DNA of 64,000 bases, from assembly GCF_000218895.1 (NCBI RefSeq), contig NC_015703.1:6399001-6463000 (forward strand), in the 5' to 3' direction. The notes under the pieces are model-generated. The model did not search any database, was not told the origin of the DNA, and saw only the letters and a list, made by a program, of their open reading frames with translations. The DNA is from Runella slithyformis DSM 19594. Its GTDB lineage: Bacteria > Bacteroidota > Bacteroidia > Cytophagales > Spirosomataceae. The position numbers and the translations under genes were made by a program. Positions 53,585-62,874 of this stretch are shown piece after piece (positions within the stretch are counted from its first letter, which is position 1; every line of letters begins with the position of its first letter).

Positions 53585-54781
53585 ATGAATCCAAACCTAA
53601 CAAAACTTTTCCGAATCGCCCAAAAACCGGAGCGCCGAATCGTAGGCCTGATGTCGGGCACTTCCATGGATGGGCTGGACATTGCCGTTTGCCGTTTCAG
53701 CGGCAGCGGCTCCGATACCCGCGTGACGCTCGAACATTTTACCACCCTTGATTTCAGCGAAGACATCAAAGAGGAAATACGAAAAGTATTTGCTAAAAAA
53801 GAAATAGATTTTCAGCATCTCTGTCTGTTGAACTCCTGGATTGGGCAGCTTCACGGGAAACTGGTGTTGGAGAGCCTGAAAAAATTTCGTCTTGAACCGC
53901 ACGACATAGACATTGTGGCCAGCCACGGACAAACTGTTTTTCACGCCCCGAAAATCCTCCATCAACTCAAAAAATACCCCAACGCCACGTTACAGATCGG
54001 CGATGGCGACCATATCGCCGTCACGACGGGAATTATCACCCTGAGTGATTTTCGTCAAAAACACTGTGCTGCCGGTGGAGAAGGCGCGCCGCTGGCGGTT
54101 TACGGTGATTATTTTATTTTTTCTAAAAAAGGCGAAAATCGCATCATGCTCAACATGGGCGGGATCGCCAACTTCACGTACCTGCCCGGCACCATGAAGG
54201 CAGACGAGGTGTTTGTGACCGATACCGGCCCGGGAAACACATTGATAGATGCCTTTGCCCGTAAATTCTTCAATCTGCCGTACGATAAAGGCGGACACAT
54301 TGCCGCGAGTGGCAAAGTACATACCGAATTATTGAAATACCTCAAGAAAGACCCCTTCTTTGAAGCACCTTTTCCCAGAACTACCGGTCCTGAGTCATTC
54401 AGTTTGGAGTATGTCCGTCTGGCCCAGCAGCGCAGCGGCACTACCTCCTTATCCCCCGAAGACCTCATGGCCACCCTGACGCGGTTTTCGGCCGAAACCA
54501 TTGCTGAATCCATCCTGAGGGTTTGTAAGAGAGAAGAAAGTTATCGACTGTACCTGAGCGGCGGCGGCATGCACAATCCGGTATTGGTAGAGGCTTTGCG
54601 CGAGTTATTGCCTGATTTTCCCATGGAGGCCACAGACACCCTGGGAATTGCCGGAGATGCCAAAGAAGCGGTGCTGTTTGCAATACTGGCCAATGAAACG
54701 ATTTGCGGTCAACCGACCGATTTCGGCAGTCGCGAAGGCGTACCGAGTGTTTCGATGGGTAAGATTTCGTTTCCCTCCTAA
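53585..54781 (+). CDS. anmK: Anhydro-N-acetylmuramic acid kinase
   Basis: A 398-residue cytoplasmic kinase of the ASKHA fold with the AnmK hallmark LMSGTSMDGLDIAVCRF, VASHGQTVFHAP, LNMGGIANFTYL and VTDTGPGNTLIDAF. AnmK converts anhydro-MurNAc to MurNAc-6-phosphate in cell-wall recycling. No murQ (the next step) is nearby in this window. It diverges from the fructosamine kinase gene. The C-terminal half ends with YLSGGGMHNPVLV, the sugar-binding end of the fold. Confidence 0.95.
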   Translation: MNPNLTKLFRIAQKPERRIVGLMSGTSMDGLDIAVCRFSGSGSDTRVTLEHFTTLDFSEDIKEEIRKVFAKKEIDFQHLCLLNSWIGQLHGKLVLESLKKFRLEPHDIDIVASHGQTVFHAPKILHQLKKYPNATLQIGDGDHIAVTTGIITLSDFRQKHCAAGGEGAPLAVYGDYFIFSKKGENRIMLNMGGIANFTYLPGTMKADEVFVTDTGPGNTLIDAFARKFFNLPYDKGGHIAASGKVHTELLKYLKKDPFFEAPFPRTTGPESFSLEYVRLAQQRSGTTSLSPEDLMATLTRFSAETIAESILRVCKREESYRLYLSGGGMHNPVLVEALRELLPDFPMEATDTLGIAGDAKEAVLFAILANETICGQPTDFGSREGVPSVSMGKISFPS

Positions 54782-54866
54782 AAGCAGAACTGGCTATAAA
54801 ACAGACAGTGCGAAGGAAGGCGAACAGTGGATTGACTGAGAAGACAAACGACTGTTCGATTTCCTG

Positions 54867-56123
54867 TTAAATCATTCGTTTCAATTGAAACCGAGTCAAT
54901 TGAATGATTCCGTTGCGGCGAATGAGAAGCGTTATTTCTTTACCTTCCCCTTTTTGAAGAAGTTTGTATACTTCACTGATGACGAGGTTTTCTGAAGATT
55001 TATTATTGATAAACAGTACTTCATCTCCTTCCTGCAAGCCGGCTTCCCAGGCGGGAGAACCTTCTATGACCTTGTCAATGTAAAACTTACGCAGGTCGAC
55101 TCCGGTAGCTCGCAATTCCATCCCGCTCATATCATGCTCAAAGGTTTCTTTCAGACGGCGTTTAACGGGTTTAAGAATGATATAACGCTCTGCGTAGTTG
55201 AATGTTACGCGAAAACGGCGCAGCAATTCACAGCCAATATTCCCCTGCCGCTCGCTGCGAGATGAAAATTTCACCCCAAACGCCAGACTGTCCGGAAACG
55301 AAGCCAGCACGTTGTCCAGTTCATATTTTCCGAAACGCACTTTATCAATTCGCCCCAGGCTGCCGTTAATGACCCCGTTGAGTCCGCGCCCCAATTGCGC
55401 CCGCAGCACTTTTTCGGGAAGCTGAATTTTATTATCGTACGATTTATCGATCAATAACGCATGTCCAGCCCCCGTATCGATCACGACCCGAATGGGCAGT
55501 TCCGTGCCATTGCCCACGAGCGCAATGACATCAGCGTACGGCTTTGTATCTTCTATAATAATGGGATAGCGATCTCCCTGTTTACGGCGGTACCTGTAGT
55601 TTTCGGGATTGACCAACACCAATTCACGATTGGTAAAATCAATCGTTACCACAAAGTTGTTAAACACTTCATACCCAAATATACCGTCAATGGGAATGCC
55701 GACGTATTCTGAAAGTTTGAGTACATCTTCTTCCAGCACAACAATATTTTGGTACGTGGCCCGCATTCGCCCCATTTCGATGACATTGCCGATCGCGACC
55801 GATGCGTTCAGGGATTGTCCTTCGCCCGCTCCCGTCAGTTGTACCCGGCGGGTAAACTTCAATTTCTGATTCCTGATGGCATCGGGATTGGTAATAATGA
55901 GCGAGCTTACGCCTGTGTCGAGAATAAAATGAAGGGTGTCTGAGCTGTTGACTTTGAGGGGAACAACAATGAGATTGGCATGTAATTCAAAAGGGATTCG
56001 GGTAAATTTGGCATTACCAACTAAAAAGTACCCGAATTTATCTTCTTTCCCGGTGCTTTTTTGAGCGAAGATGAAAAAAGGTAAAAAGAACAAAAGGGCC
56101 AAGTGAATATAACGTCGTACCAT
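54867..56123 (-). CDS. Secreted pseudodimeric aspartyl protease with PDZ domain
   Basis: The ATG at 56123 gives a signal peptide (VRRYIHLALLFFLPFFIFAQ) and 418 residues; the longer frame to 56273 has none. Two DTG catalytic motifs occur, Asp69 in FILDTGVSS and Asp216 in VVIDTGAGHA, so the two retropepsin-like lobes lie in one chain. Residues about 330-410 form a PDZ domain (IEGSPAWEAGLQEGDEVLFINN). The protein would act in the periplasm or on the surface. Such proteins are widespread in Bacteroidota and their targets are not known. It converges on anmK; 85 bases separate the stops. Confidence 0.9.
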   Translation of the reverse strand: MVRRYIHLALLFFLPFFIFAQKSTGKEDKFGYFLVGNAKFTRIPFELHANLIVVPLKVNSSDTLHFILDTGVSSLIITNPDAIRNQKLKFTRRVQLTGAGEGQSLNASVAIGNVIEMGRMRATYQNIVVLEEDVLKLSEYVGIPIDGIFGYEVFNNFVVTIDFTNRELVLVNPENYRYRRKQGDRYPIIIEDTKPYADVIALVGNGTELPIRVVIDTGAGHALLIDKSYDNKIQLPEKVLRAQLGRGLNGVINGSLGRIDKVRFGKYELDNVLASFPDSLAFGVKFSSRSERQGNIGCELLRRFRVTFNYAERYIILKPVKRRLKETFEHDMSGMELRATGVDLRKFYIDKVIEGSPAWEAGLQEGDEVLFINNKSSENLVISEVYKLLQKGEGKEITLLIRRNGIIQLTRFQLKRMI

Positions 56124-56373
56124 AGCTACCCCCCGGAAAAACGATCGGCTGTCAGTAAAGTTATTTTTATTTCTTAGAAAAACAAAAAATATACCTAAAA
56201 AAGTGCCGTTTTGAATTAATATATTCTTACTAATTTCGCAACACTTTCTGTGCCCGTCAAAGCTCTTTTTCAACTGATTTTGAAGATTCTCATTATACAG
56301 TAAAAAAGCACTTTTAAAGCCTGAATATACAAAATAAAATCAACCCAATATTCATTCAAACTCCTCTATTCCA

Positions 56374-57138
56374 ATGAGAAAAAAAATAGTAGCCGGCAAC
56401 TGGAAAATGAACAAAACCCTCGAAGAGGCCCTCATTCTTACCTCCGAAGTGGTCAACATGGTTCGCGACGAAGTGATTGGTGACGTAGAAGTCGTCCTGT
56501 GTACTCCTTACATTTACCTGCCGGTCTTACAAAAATACGTCGAAGAAGTAGACCGTATCTCGTTGGGAGCCCAAAATTGCCATCAAAAAGCATCGGGCGC
56601 ATATACCGGCGAAATCTCTGCCGCTATGCTTGCCGCGCTCGGTACTCCTTACGTACTCATCGGTCACAGCGAGCGTCGTCAGTATTTTGGCGAAACCAAC
56701 GAACTGTTGGCCGAAAAAGTAAAGATCGCATTGGCCAACGGTCTGAAACCCATCTTCTGCTGCGGCGAATTGCTGGAGCAACGTCAGAATGAAGATTTTA
56801 CAGCCATTGTCAAAGCTCAGATCACCGCCGCTCTCTTTGACCTTTCGGCCGAAGACTTCGGAAAAGTGGTCATTGCCTACGAACCGGTATGGGCGATCGG
56901 TACGGGCCTTACGGCCTCATCGCAGCAGGCCCAGGATATGCACGCCGCACTGCGCGAGCACATTGCCGGCCAATACGGCGCAGAAGTAGCCGATGATACC
57001 ACCATTCTGTACGGCGGAAGCTGTAATGAAAAAAATGCCGCTGAACTGTTTGCCTGCCCCGACGTGGATGGCGGACTCATCGGCGGTGCCTCCCTCAAGT
57101 CACGCGAGTTTACCAACATCATCAAAGCACGGATGTAA
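56374..57138 (+). CDS. tpiA: Triosephosphate isomerase
   Basis: A 254-residue TIM barrel that interconverts dihydroxyacetone phosphate and glyceraldehyde 3-phosphate in glycolysis. Lys12 is in AGNWKMNKT, the electrophilic His in IGHSERRQYF, and the catalytic Glu in VIAYEPVWAIGTG; the phosphate loop GGASLKSREF is near the end. Length is normal. It is followed by a long imperfect hairpin (57161-57223). Confidence 0.98.
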   Translation: MRKKIVAGNWKMNKTLEEALILTSEVVNMVRDEVIGDVEVVLCTPYIYLPVLQKYVEEVDRISLGAQNCHQKASGAYTGEISAAMLAALGTPYVLIGHSERRQYFGETNELLAEKVKIALANGLKPIFCCGELLEQRQNEDFTAIVKAQITAALFDLSAEDFGKVVIAYEPVWAIGTGLTASSQQAQDMHAALREHIAGQYGAEVADDTTILYGGSCNEKNAAELFACPDVDGGLIGGASLKSREFTNIIKARM

Positions 57139-57160
57139 TTTTCCGCAGAATAGGTGCTTT

Positions 57161-57223
57161 AACAGTCCGACGGGCCAGGTCGGTACGCCGATGCGGCCCC
57201 CCGTTTAAAACCGTCGGACTGTT
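57161..57223. terminator. Large hairpin after tpiA
   Basis: AACAGTCCGACGG (57161-57173) pairs perfectly with CCGTCGGACTGTT (57211-57223), and the loop can pair further (GGGCC...GGCCC, TCGG-TACG-CCGA). T run on the plus strand is short (TTTTAC). It may be a terminator with a structured loop, or a small structured RNA. Confidence 0.55.
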
Positions 57224-57292
57224 TTACTTCCGACTTGGATGAAGTCCTCCCTGCCCATTGCATTCCTTCGTTCCAAAAAATGCCTTAAAATC

Positions 57293-58390
57293 ATGAAAAT
57301 CATTCGTTTACCCTTACTCTTAAGCTTTCTTTTCGTGCTTAACGCCTGCCAACGCCCGGCGTCAAAACTGCAAACCGGAGGAAGCATCGTAAAAGAAGGA
57401 TTTATCGACTGTTTTCAACCGGGGCTTCAGGCTGCGGGCCGAGAAGTATGGTGTGAAGCCTCAGCGGTGCTGAACGACGGTTCCACGATAACCATTGCCA
57501 ACGACAAAGACATGCCCGGCACCGATGCCTCAGTCTTTTACTGGGCTTATGCCGAAGCGGGAGTTTTCAGCAGCAAACCAACCTATCTTACCCAAAATCT
57601 GTTCAAGACATCGCAGAAATACGAAGACTTTGCCCTCACCCCTGATCGTAAAACAGCCTTTCTGACCACGGCCTTTGATCGAGTCAAAGAAGGGAGTACC
57701 GAATGGGACAGCTACAATGCGCTGCTTTATTGGCCGGTCAACGCTGATCCTACGGCCATTCAACCCAAAGCCGTTCATTTCGCTGAGGGCGAGAAGTTTT
57801 CGATGGGATTACGGAAGGCATTATCCAAAGCCCTGCGCTCGGCGGATTTTCCCGAGGGTATGCCGTATTTTAAAGTGGAGGGATTTGCCGCCACCAACAA
57901 TAAACTCTTTTTCGGGATTCGGGAAGAAGGCAAAAAGTACGATGATTTTAAGTACAAAGCCAAAGTGCTGACGGTCTCGTATCGTTTGGAAAAGGATTCA
58001 TTGATCGCCGGCACCGACTTCCAAACCCTGGCCGATATTGATATTACCGCCTTAGAACCTGCGCTTCCCAAGCCGCTGGCCCTTTCGTGCCTCGAATTTG
58101 ACGCCAAACGAAATATCTTTTGGGTGCTGACCTCCATGGAAAGCGAAACCCAACTCAACAGCGCCTACCTGTGGTGGGCTACGGAAGCCGAATTAAAAAG
58201 CGGCAAGCTGCATTTGGTCAAAGATCGCGCCACGGGCCAACCCCTCAAATTTACGCACAAAGCCGAAGACCTGACGCCTATCGGCTCCAATCGTCTGTTC
58301 GTCATTCACGACGACGACCGCAACCGTACCAAAATCGGCGACCAAACCCGCCAACCGCATCAGGCAGCGTATTCGATTGTGGAATTTTGA
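57293..58390 (+). CDS. Lipoprotein of unknown function
   Basis: A 365-residue protein starting at 57293; the frame extends upstream to 57239, but the ATG here gives a signal with a lipobox (LPLLLSFLFVLNAC, Cys19 of MKIIRLPLLLSFLFVLNAC). The rest is beta-rich without cysteines beyond the signal; it has repeated short acidic and aromatic motifs (YWAYAEAG, LLYWPVNAD, WWATEAEL) that look like a propeller or sandwich. I do not recognise a family. It lies between tpiA and the nitrilase-family gene and is followed by a member of the dispersed-repeat family. Confidence 0.8.
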   Translation: MKIIRLPLLLSFLFVLNACQRPASKLQTGGSIVKEGFIDCFQPGLQAAGREVWCEASAVLNDGSTITIANDKDMPGTDASVFYWAYAEAGVFSSKPTYLTQNLFKTSQKYEDFALTPDRKTAFLTTAFDRVKEGSTEWDSYNALLYWPVNADPTAIQPKAVHFAEGEKFSMGLRKALSKALRSADFPEGMPYFKVEGFAATNNKLFFGIREEGKKYDDFKYKAKVLTVSYRLEKDSLIAGTDFQTLADIDITALEPALPKPLALSCLEFDAKRNIFWVLTSMESETQLNSAYLWWATEAELKSGKLHLVKDRATGQPLKFTHKAEDLTPIGSNRLFVIHDDDRNRTKIGDQTRQPHQAAYSIVEF

Positions 58391-58394
58391 ATTT

Positions 58395-58465
58395 CTACAA
58401 AGGTTGTGCCTCTCCGAGGCAGTTAATGCAATACGAATGCCGTCGTTGGTGTTTTTCACCAACGA
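58395..58465. repeat. Diverged single copy of the two-hairpin repeat
   Basis: CTACAAAGGTTG, then GCCTC-TCC-GAGGC (58408-58420), a 22-base spacer, then TCGTTGGTG-TTTTT-CACCAACGA (58443-58465). The order and phrases match one unit of the tandem repeat at 40247-40545. It lies between two convergent genes and probably terminates both. Confidence 0.75.
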
Positions 58466-58466
58466 A

Positions 58467-59240
58467 CTATTGAATCTCAAACGCATCGGCATCCAAATGC
58501 GCCGGAAAACGCTCCCGAAAGGCCTGCAACGCTTCGTGATCCAGTGTTTGTTCGATGATGATCTCATTGGCACTGCGGCGATTCAGTAATTCTCCCTTAA
58601 AATCAACCACGGCCGAGTCCCCCGCATGATACAGGCCCATGCCGTCTTCTCCCACGCGATTGACGCCTATCGTGTAACTGAGGTTTTCGATGGCCCGCGC
58701 CTGCAACAGCGTATTCCACACCTGCCGCCGAACCGCCGGCCAATTGGCTACGTAAAGCAGCAAGTCGTATTCCAGATGTTGGTTGCGCGCCCAGACCGGA
58801 AAGCGCAGGTCATAGCATATCAGCGGGCAAACGCGCCAGCCTTTGAGTTCTTTGATGATGCGGCGCTCACCGGCCGCGTAATGCTCATGCTCCTTGCCCA
58901 TCCGAAACAAATGCCGCTTATCGTATGTGTCAAATTCGCCGTCGGGCTGCATCCAGAGCAGGCGGTTGAAATAGTTTCCGTTCTCTTTCGCCACAAAGCT
59001 GCCCGTCACCACAGCGCCCGTTTGGGCCGCCATCTGGCGCATCCATTTAAAGGTCGTAAAATTCATGGGCTCAGCTACTTTTTCGGGGTTCATGGTAAAA
59101 CCCGTCGTGAACATTTCGGGCAATACAATGAGGTCGGCCGGTTGATTCAGCATGGCAATTTTCTCTTCCAACATGGCCAAATTGGCCGTCGGATTTTCCC
59201 AATACAAAGAGGTCTGTACAAGCGCAACGCGTAGTTCCAT
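58467..59240 (-). CDS. Nitrilase-family amidohydrolase (omega-amidase-like)
   Basis: A 257-residue cytoplasmic enzyme of the carbon-nitrogen hydrolase superfamily. The catalytic triad is visible: Glu in LPEMFTTGF, Lys in YDKRHLFRMG and Cys in LICYDLRFPVWAR. The sequence closely resembles YafV/omega-amidase (Nit2), which removes the amide from alpha-ketoglutaramate and repairs deaminated metabolites; that specific activity is inferred. It is 26 bases downstream of the PhoD-like phosphatase gene on the same strand. Confidence 0.92.
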   Translation of the reverse strand: MELRVALVQTSLYWENPTANLAMLEEKIAMLNQPADLIVLPEMFTTGFTMNPEKVAEPMNFTTFKWMRQMAAQTGAVVTGSFVAKENGNYFNRLLWMQPDGEFDTYDKRHLFRMGKEHEHYAAGERRIIKELKGWRVCPLICYDLRFPVWARNQHLEYDLLLYVANWPAVRRQVWNTLLQARAIENLSYTIGVNRVGEDGMGLYHAGDSAVVDFKGELLNRRSANEIIIEQTLDHEALQAFRERFPAHLDADAFEIQ

Positions 59241-59266
59241 AACGATTCGGTTTCCTGCGGTGAGTA

Positions 59267-60580
59267 TCAGTTCAATTCACTTGCTTTGATTTCGCGCGAC
59301 CAAAGCGGCTTATTCTGCGCATTATAAACGGTCACTTTCAGGACGCGCTCTTTGGCCGGGCCGGTGATCTCAAACAGGCCGAAATTGCGCGTATTTTCCA
59401 CCACGGTTCCGTCAACAAATGTCTGCGCTTTTTTCTCCTCATCGCTTGGTTTTCCCGCCCCGGAAGTCAGCGGCGAAATGGTAAAATCATACAGCGGATA
59501 AGTACCGAAACGGTCGAGTTTATGCAAAGCCGTATGGTGGCGGTCGCCGGTCAGAAAAATTACCCCGGGGATTTTTGCATCGGCGATCTTTTGCAGAAAA
59601 CGGGCTCTTTCTTCTCCGTAAATGGCGTAATTTTCAAAAAGTGCGGCAGAATTAATGACCTGTCCTCCCGTAACAATAAATTTAAAAGGTGCCTTGCTGA
59701 GGGTCAATGCATCGATCAGCCAACTGATCTGCGCCTCTCCAAAGTACGTACGGTCATCCGCGCGGTTGTTGGGGGCACGAAACCAACGGTCATCAAGCAG
59801 AAAAAACTGGGCATCGCTCCACTCAAAAGTTCCCGTACAGGCACCCTCAAAAATATAATTCGGATTTCCCCAAAACAACCGAAAGGCTTCCGACGTCACA
59901 TTTTTCAGCGCAAAACTGCGGTCGGAGTCGTTGGGCCCGTAATCGTGGTCGTCCCAGATGGCGTAGTGGTGGACCGAACCCAGCAAAGGCTGCATTTCGG
60001 GTAACGAACGGGTATGCGTATTGCGGTACAAAACGCCCGTGCGGGAGTTCCAATCGGCTTCCCTGGTGTAGACATTATCACCGCCCCATACCATAAAATC
60101 AGGTTTTTGGGCGGCAATGCTTTTAAATATTTCGTACTCTCCTCCGTACGCATTCGGGCGGTCGTACGGGGCATCATTGACGTACGCGCAGCTTCCAAAG
60201 GCAAACTTGAACGCCGGCGGGTCTGTCCGCCATTGCCAAAGTGCCTGCGACTGAAAGCTTAACGGATACGTAATGGCCACTTTTTTACCATCCAGCCATA
60301 CTTCATAGTCATATTTTTTGCCGGGCTGCACTTGGTCGGCAATGAGGCGGGCCACAAAGGCTGAATTTTTGACAGTGGCGACTTCGTCGGTGGTCCATTT
60401 TTGGGCCGTATTCCCCTGCTCCCAATACACAAATTTTACCTTGGCCGACTGTTTGGTCTGTACCCATAAAAGTACTTCCCGCATCTCAGAATACCCCACC
60501 ATCGGTCCCGATTGGATCTGGGCATACAATGAAAACGTAACACAACAAAGAAGGAAATGAACGAAGAGCAGTTTTCTCAT
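59267..60580 (-). CDS. PhoD-like alkaline phosphatase/phosphodiesterase
   Basis: A 437-residue secreted protein with signal peptide (MRKLLFVHFLLCCVTFSLYAQ). An N-terminal Ig-like domain (residues about 25-115) is followed by the metallophosphatase core: FAFGSCAYVN, DFMVWGGDNVYTREADW, AIWDDHDYGPND and LTGDRHHTALHKL give the metal-binding Asp, His and Asn set of PhoD-type enzymes. It would hydrolyse phosphodiesters or phosphomonoesters outside the cytoplasm. The gene probably forms a pair with the nitrilase-family gene downstream. Confidence 0.93.
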   Translation of the reverse strand: MRKLLFVHFLLCCVTFSLYAQIQSGPMVGYSEMREVLLWVQTKQSAKVKFVYWEQGNTAQKWTTDEVATVKNSAFVARLIADQVQPGKKYDYEVWLDGKKVAITYPLSFQSQALWQWRTDPPAFKFAFGSCAYVNDAPYDRPNAYGGEYEIFKSIAAQKPDFMVWGGDNVYTREADWNSRTGVLYRNTHTRSLPEMQPLLGSVHHYAIWDDHDYGPNDSDRSFALKNVTSEAFRLFWGNPNYIFEGACTGTFEWSDAQFFLLDDRWFRAPNNRADDRTYFGEAQISWLIDALTLSKAPFKFIVTGGQVINSAALFENYAIYGEERARFLQKIADAKIPGVIFLTGDRHHTALHKLDRFGTYPLYDFTISPLTSGAGKPSDEEKKAQTFVDGTVVENTRNFGLFEITGPAKERVLKVTVYNAQNKPLWSREIKASELN

Positions 60581-60757
60581 GGTTTTGGTTATTTTTGACG
60601 CAAGTTAAAAAACAATCCGGTGAGCAGGGACGGCTCCGGAAACAGAAAAATATAAAACTGAAAAATATAAAACACAAAAGGTTAATAACCAATTATTTAC
60701 ATGAAAAATACTGCAGCAACAGCCTTCCATTTAACGATTAAATAAAATTACTTTGCG

Positions 60758-61492
60758 ATGAAAGATCTTTTTTCAGGCCATGCCGCCGACTATGCCCTTT
60801 ACCGTCCGGATTATCCGGAGGCGTTGTACCAATGGGTGTTCCGGCACGTCAGGCAGTTTGATGCTGCCTGGGATTGCGGCACGGGCAACGGGCAGGTAGC
60901 CTCGGTCTTAGCCAGGCACTTTACGGCAGTAGAAGCCACCGACCTCAGTCAGGCTCAGATCAATGAGGCCGTTGCTTTGCCTAATGTACATTACCGGGCC
61001 GTACCAGCCGAAACAACGCCCTTTGAAGAAAATACCTTTGATCTGATCACCGTTGGACAGGCGCTGCATTGGTTTGATTTTGCACGGTTCAATCAAGAAG
61101 TAAAGCGAGTTGCGAAAAAAGGAGCCATTATCGCCGTTTGGGGCTATGAACTGCTGAACATTTCCTCCGAAATTGATGCCGTCATTCTGGATTTTTACCG
61201 ACATACCATCGGCGATTACTGGGACCCCGAGCGCCACCACATTGAGAATGAATACGCTGAAATTCCCTTTCCATACCGGAATACAGAGAAGAGCGTTTTT
61301 CCGCAGACGTACGAATGGACGTTGGCACAACTCTGTCACTACCTCAACACCTGGTCGAGTGTACGTAAGTTTGAAAAAGCCAACGGGTACAACCCCATCG
61401 AATCTTTATACGACCGTTTGCATGATGTTTGGGGAGATTCTCCAAGCCGCCCGGTTACCTTTCCCGTTTTTGCACAACTCGGGGAGGTTTGA
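60758..61492 (+). CDS. Class I SAM-dependent methyltransferase
   Basis: A 244-residue cytoplasmic protein. Motif I is WDCGTGNGQVASVLARHF, motif post-I near ATDLSQAQINEAV, and FDLITVGQALHWFDF gives motif II. Resembles the trans-aconitate/UbiE-type methyltransferase group; the substrate is not identifiable. The ATG at 60758 follows ATTACTTTGCG with only two bases between, close to the -7 promoter consensus, so a leaderless mRNA is possible. The lysA promoter overlaps its stop codon. Confidence 0.9.
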   Translation: MKDLFSGHAADYALYRPDYPEALYQWVFRHVRQFDAAWDCGTGNGQVASVLARHFTAVEATDLSQAQINEAVALPNVHYRAVPAETTPFEENTFDLITVGQALHWFDFARFNQEVKRVAKKGAIIAVWGYELLNISSEIDAVILDFYRHTIGDYWDPERHHIENEYAEIPFPYRNTEKSVFPQTYEWTLAQLCHYLNTWSSVRKFEKANGYNPIESLYDRLHDVWGDSPSRPVTFPVFAQLGEV

Positions 61493-61518
61493 AAAAGAAG
61501 ATGCATCAACTATCTTTG
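61488..61518 (+). promoter_or_regulatory. Promoter of lysA
   Basis: TTTG (61488-61491), 19-base spacer, TATCTTTG (61511-61518), an exact fit to the Bacteroidota consensus. TTTG overlaps the stop codon of the methyltransferase gene. The start would be about 65 bases before the lysA ATG. Confidence 0.7.
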
Positions 61519-61587
61519 CGGCTTCATTTTCCACCAATCAACTTTTTTTGACCGTTATCATTATACAATCCGTGAGGCAAACGTGTA

Positions 61588-62850
61588 ATGGTCAACGAAT
61601 TAGACCCGTCCATCATGCAATTAGTCAACGACCGTTACGAAATCCAAGGGTTACCTGTTTTAGACATCGCGCAGCAGTTCGGCACCCCGCTTTATGTATA
61701 TGATGCCGACAAAATTGTCGATAAGATCAATCAATTACGCACAGCTTTCCCGGCGGTCGATCTGAAAATAAAATTTGCCTGTAAAGCCCTGACCAACATT
61801 TCCATCCTCAAACTGATGCGCCAAAACGGCGTGGAGCTGGATGTGGTCTCGCCGCAGGAACTGCAACTCGGCCTGCACGCGGGCTACGAGGGCACTCAGA
61901 TCACGTTTACACCCAGCGGTGTTTCGTTTGACGAGATCGAAGCGGCCGTCGCCGCAGGGTCTATCATCAACCTGGATAACCTTATTGTGCTGGAAAAATT
62001 CGGGCAGAGCTACGGCGGAACGGTGCCGTGCATGATCCGCATCAAACCCAACGTGGCCGCCGGCGGAAACGCCAAGATCATGACTGCTCACGAAGGCTCT
62101 AAATTCGGAATTGACATTCGTCAGCGGGAGGATATTTTACGCATTGTCAATCAATACGGTATCAACGTAGTAGGACTGCACCAACATACCGGCTCGGATA
62201 TCAAGGAAGCCGATGCCTTTGTGCGCGCGGCCGACGTTATTTTCAGCTTTGCGGGCGATTTTCCCAACCTGCAAATCATCGACTTAGGCGGCGGATTTAA
62301 GGTGGCGTACAAAGAAGGGGACCCTATCACCGATATGCCGGCGTTGGGTGCCAAACTCAGCGAAGCCTTTTTGAACCTCAGTGAAAAATTAGGCCGTAAA
62401 CTTCAGTTGTGGTTTGAGCCGGGCAAATTTTTGGTGAGTGAAGCGGGAACCCTGCTGGTCAATGCCAACGTGGTTAAGCCCTCCCCCAACCGTACCTTTG
62501 TGGGCGTCAATTCGGGGCTTAACCATTTGATTCGCCCGATGATGTACGACGCCTACCACCACATCGTCAATGTTTCCAATCCGGTGTCTGACCAACTCAA
62601 CACCTACGACGTGGTCGGCTACATTTGCGAAACCGATACTTTTGCTACTGACCGTCCGCTCACGGAGGTTCGCGAGAATGATACCCTTGCCCTGCTCAAC
62701 GCCGGCGCGTATGGCTTCACGATGAGCAGTCAGTACAACAGCCGCTTCCGGCCCGCGGAGGTGTTGATCTACCAAGGCAAGCCGCACATCATTCGCCAAC
62801 GCGAAACGATGGAAGACATACTGAAAAATCAAGTACTTTTAGAGCTATAA
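61588..62850 (+). CDS. lysA: Diaminopimelate decarboxylase
   Basis: A 420-residue PLP enzyme of the alanine-racemase fold that makes lysine from meso-diaminopimelate in the cytoplasm. Active-site Lys is in IKFACKALTNISI, His in GLHQHTGSDIKEA, the phosphate loop is IDLGGGFKVAY, EPGKFLVSEAGTLL gives the Glu, and Cys is in YICETDTFA. A second ATG at 61615 (MQLVNDRYEI) is also a possible start. yebC-like gene follows at 24 bases. Confidence 0.96.
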   Translation: MVNELDPSIMQLVNDRYEIQGLPVLDIAQQFGTPLYVYDADKIVDKINQLRTAFPAVDLKIKFACKALTNISILKLMRQNGVELDVVSPQELQLGLHAGYEGTQITFTPSGVSFDEIEAAVAAGSIINLDNLIVLEKFGQSYGGTVPCMIRIKPNVAAGGNAKIMTAHEGSKFGIDIRQREDILRIVNQYGINVVGLHQHTGSDIKEADAFVRAADVIFSFAGDFPNLQIIDLGGGFKVAYKEGDPITDMPALGAKLSEAFLNLSEKLGRKLQLWFEPGKFLVSEAGTLLVNANVVKPSPNRTFVGVNSGLNHLIRPMMYDAYHHIVNVSNPVSDQLNTYDVVGYICETDTFATDRPLTEVRENDTLALLNAGAYGFTMSSQYNSRFRPAEVLIYQGKPHIIRQRETMEDILKNQVLLEL

Positions 62851-62874
62851 ATAATAAACATTTAGTCACTTACT

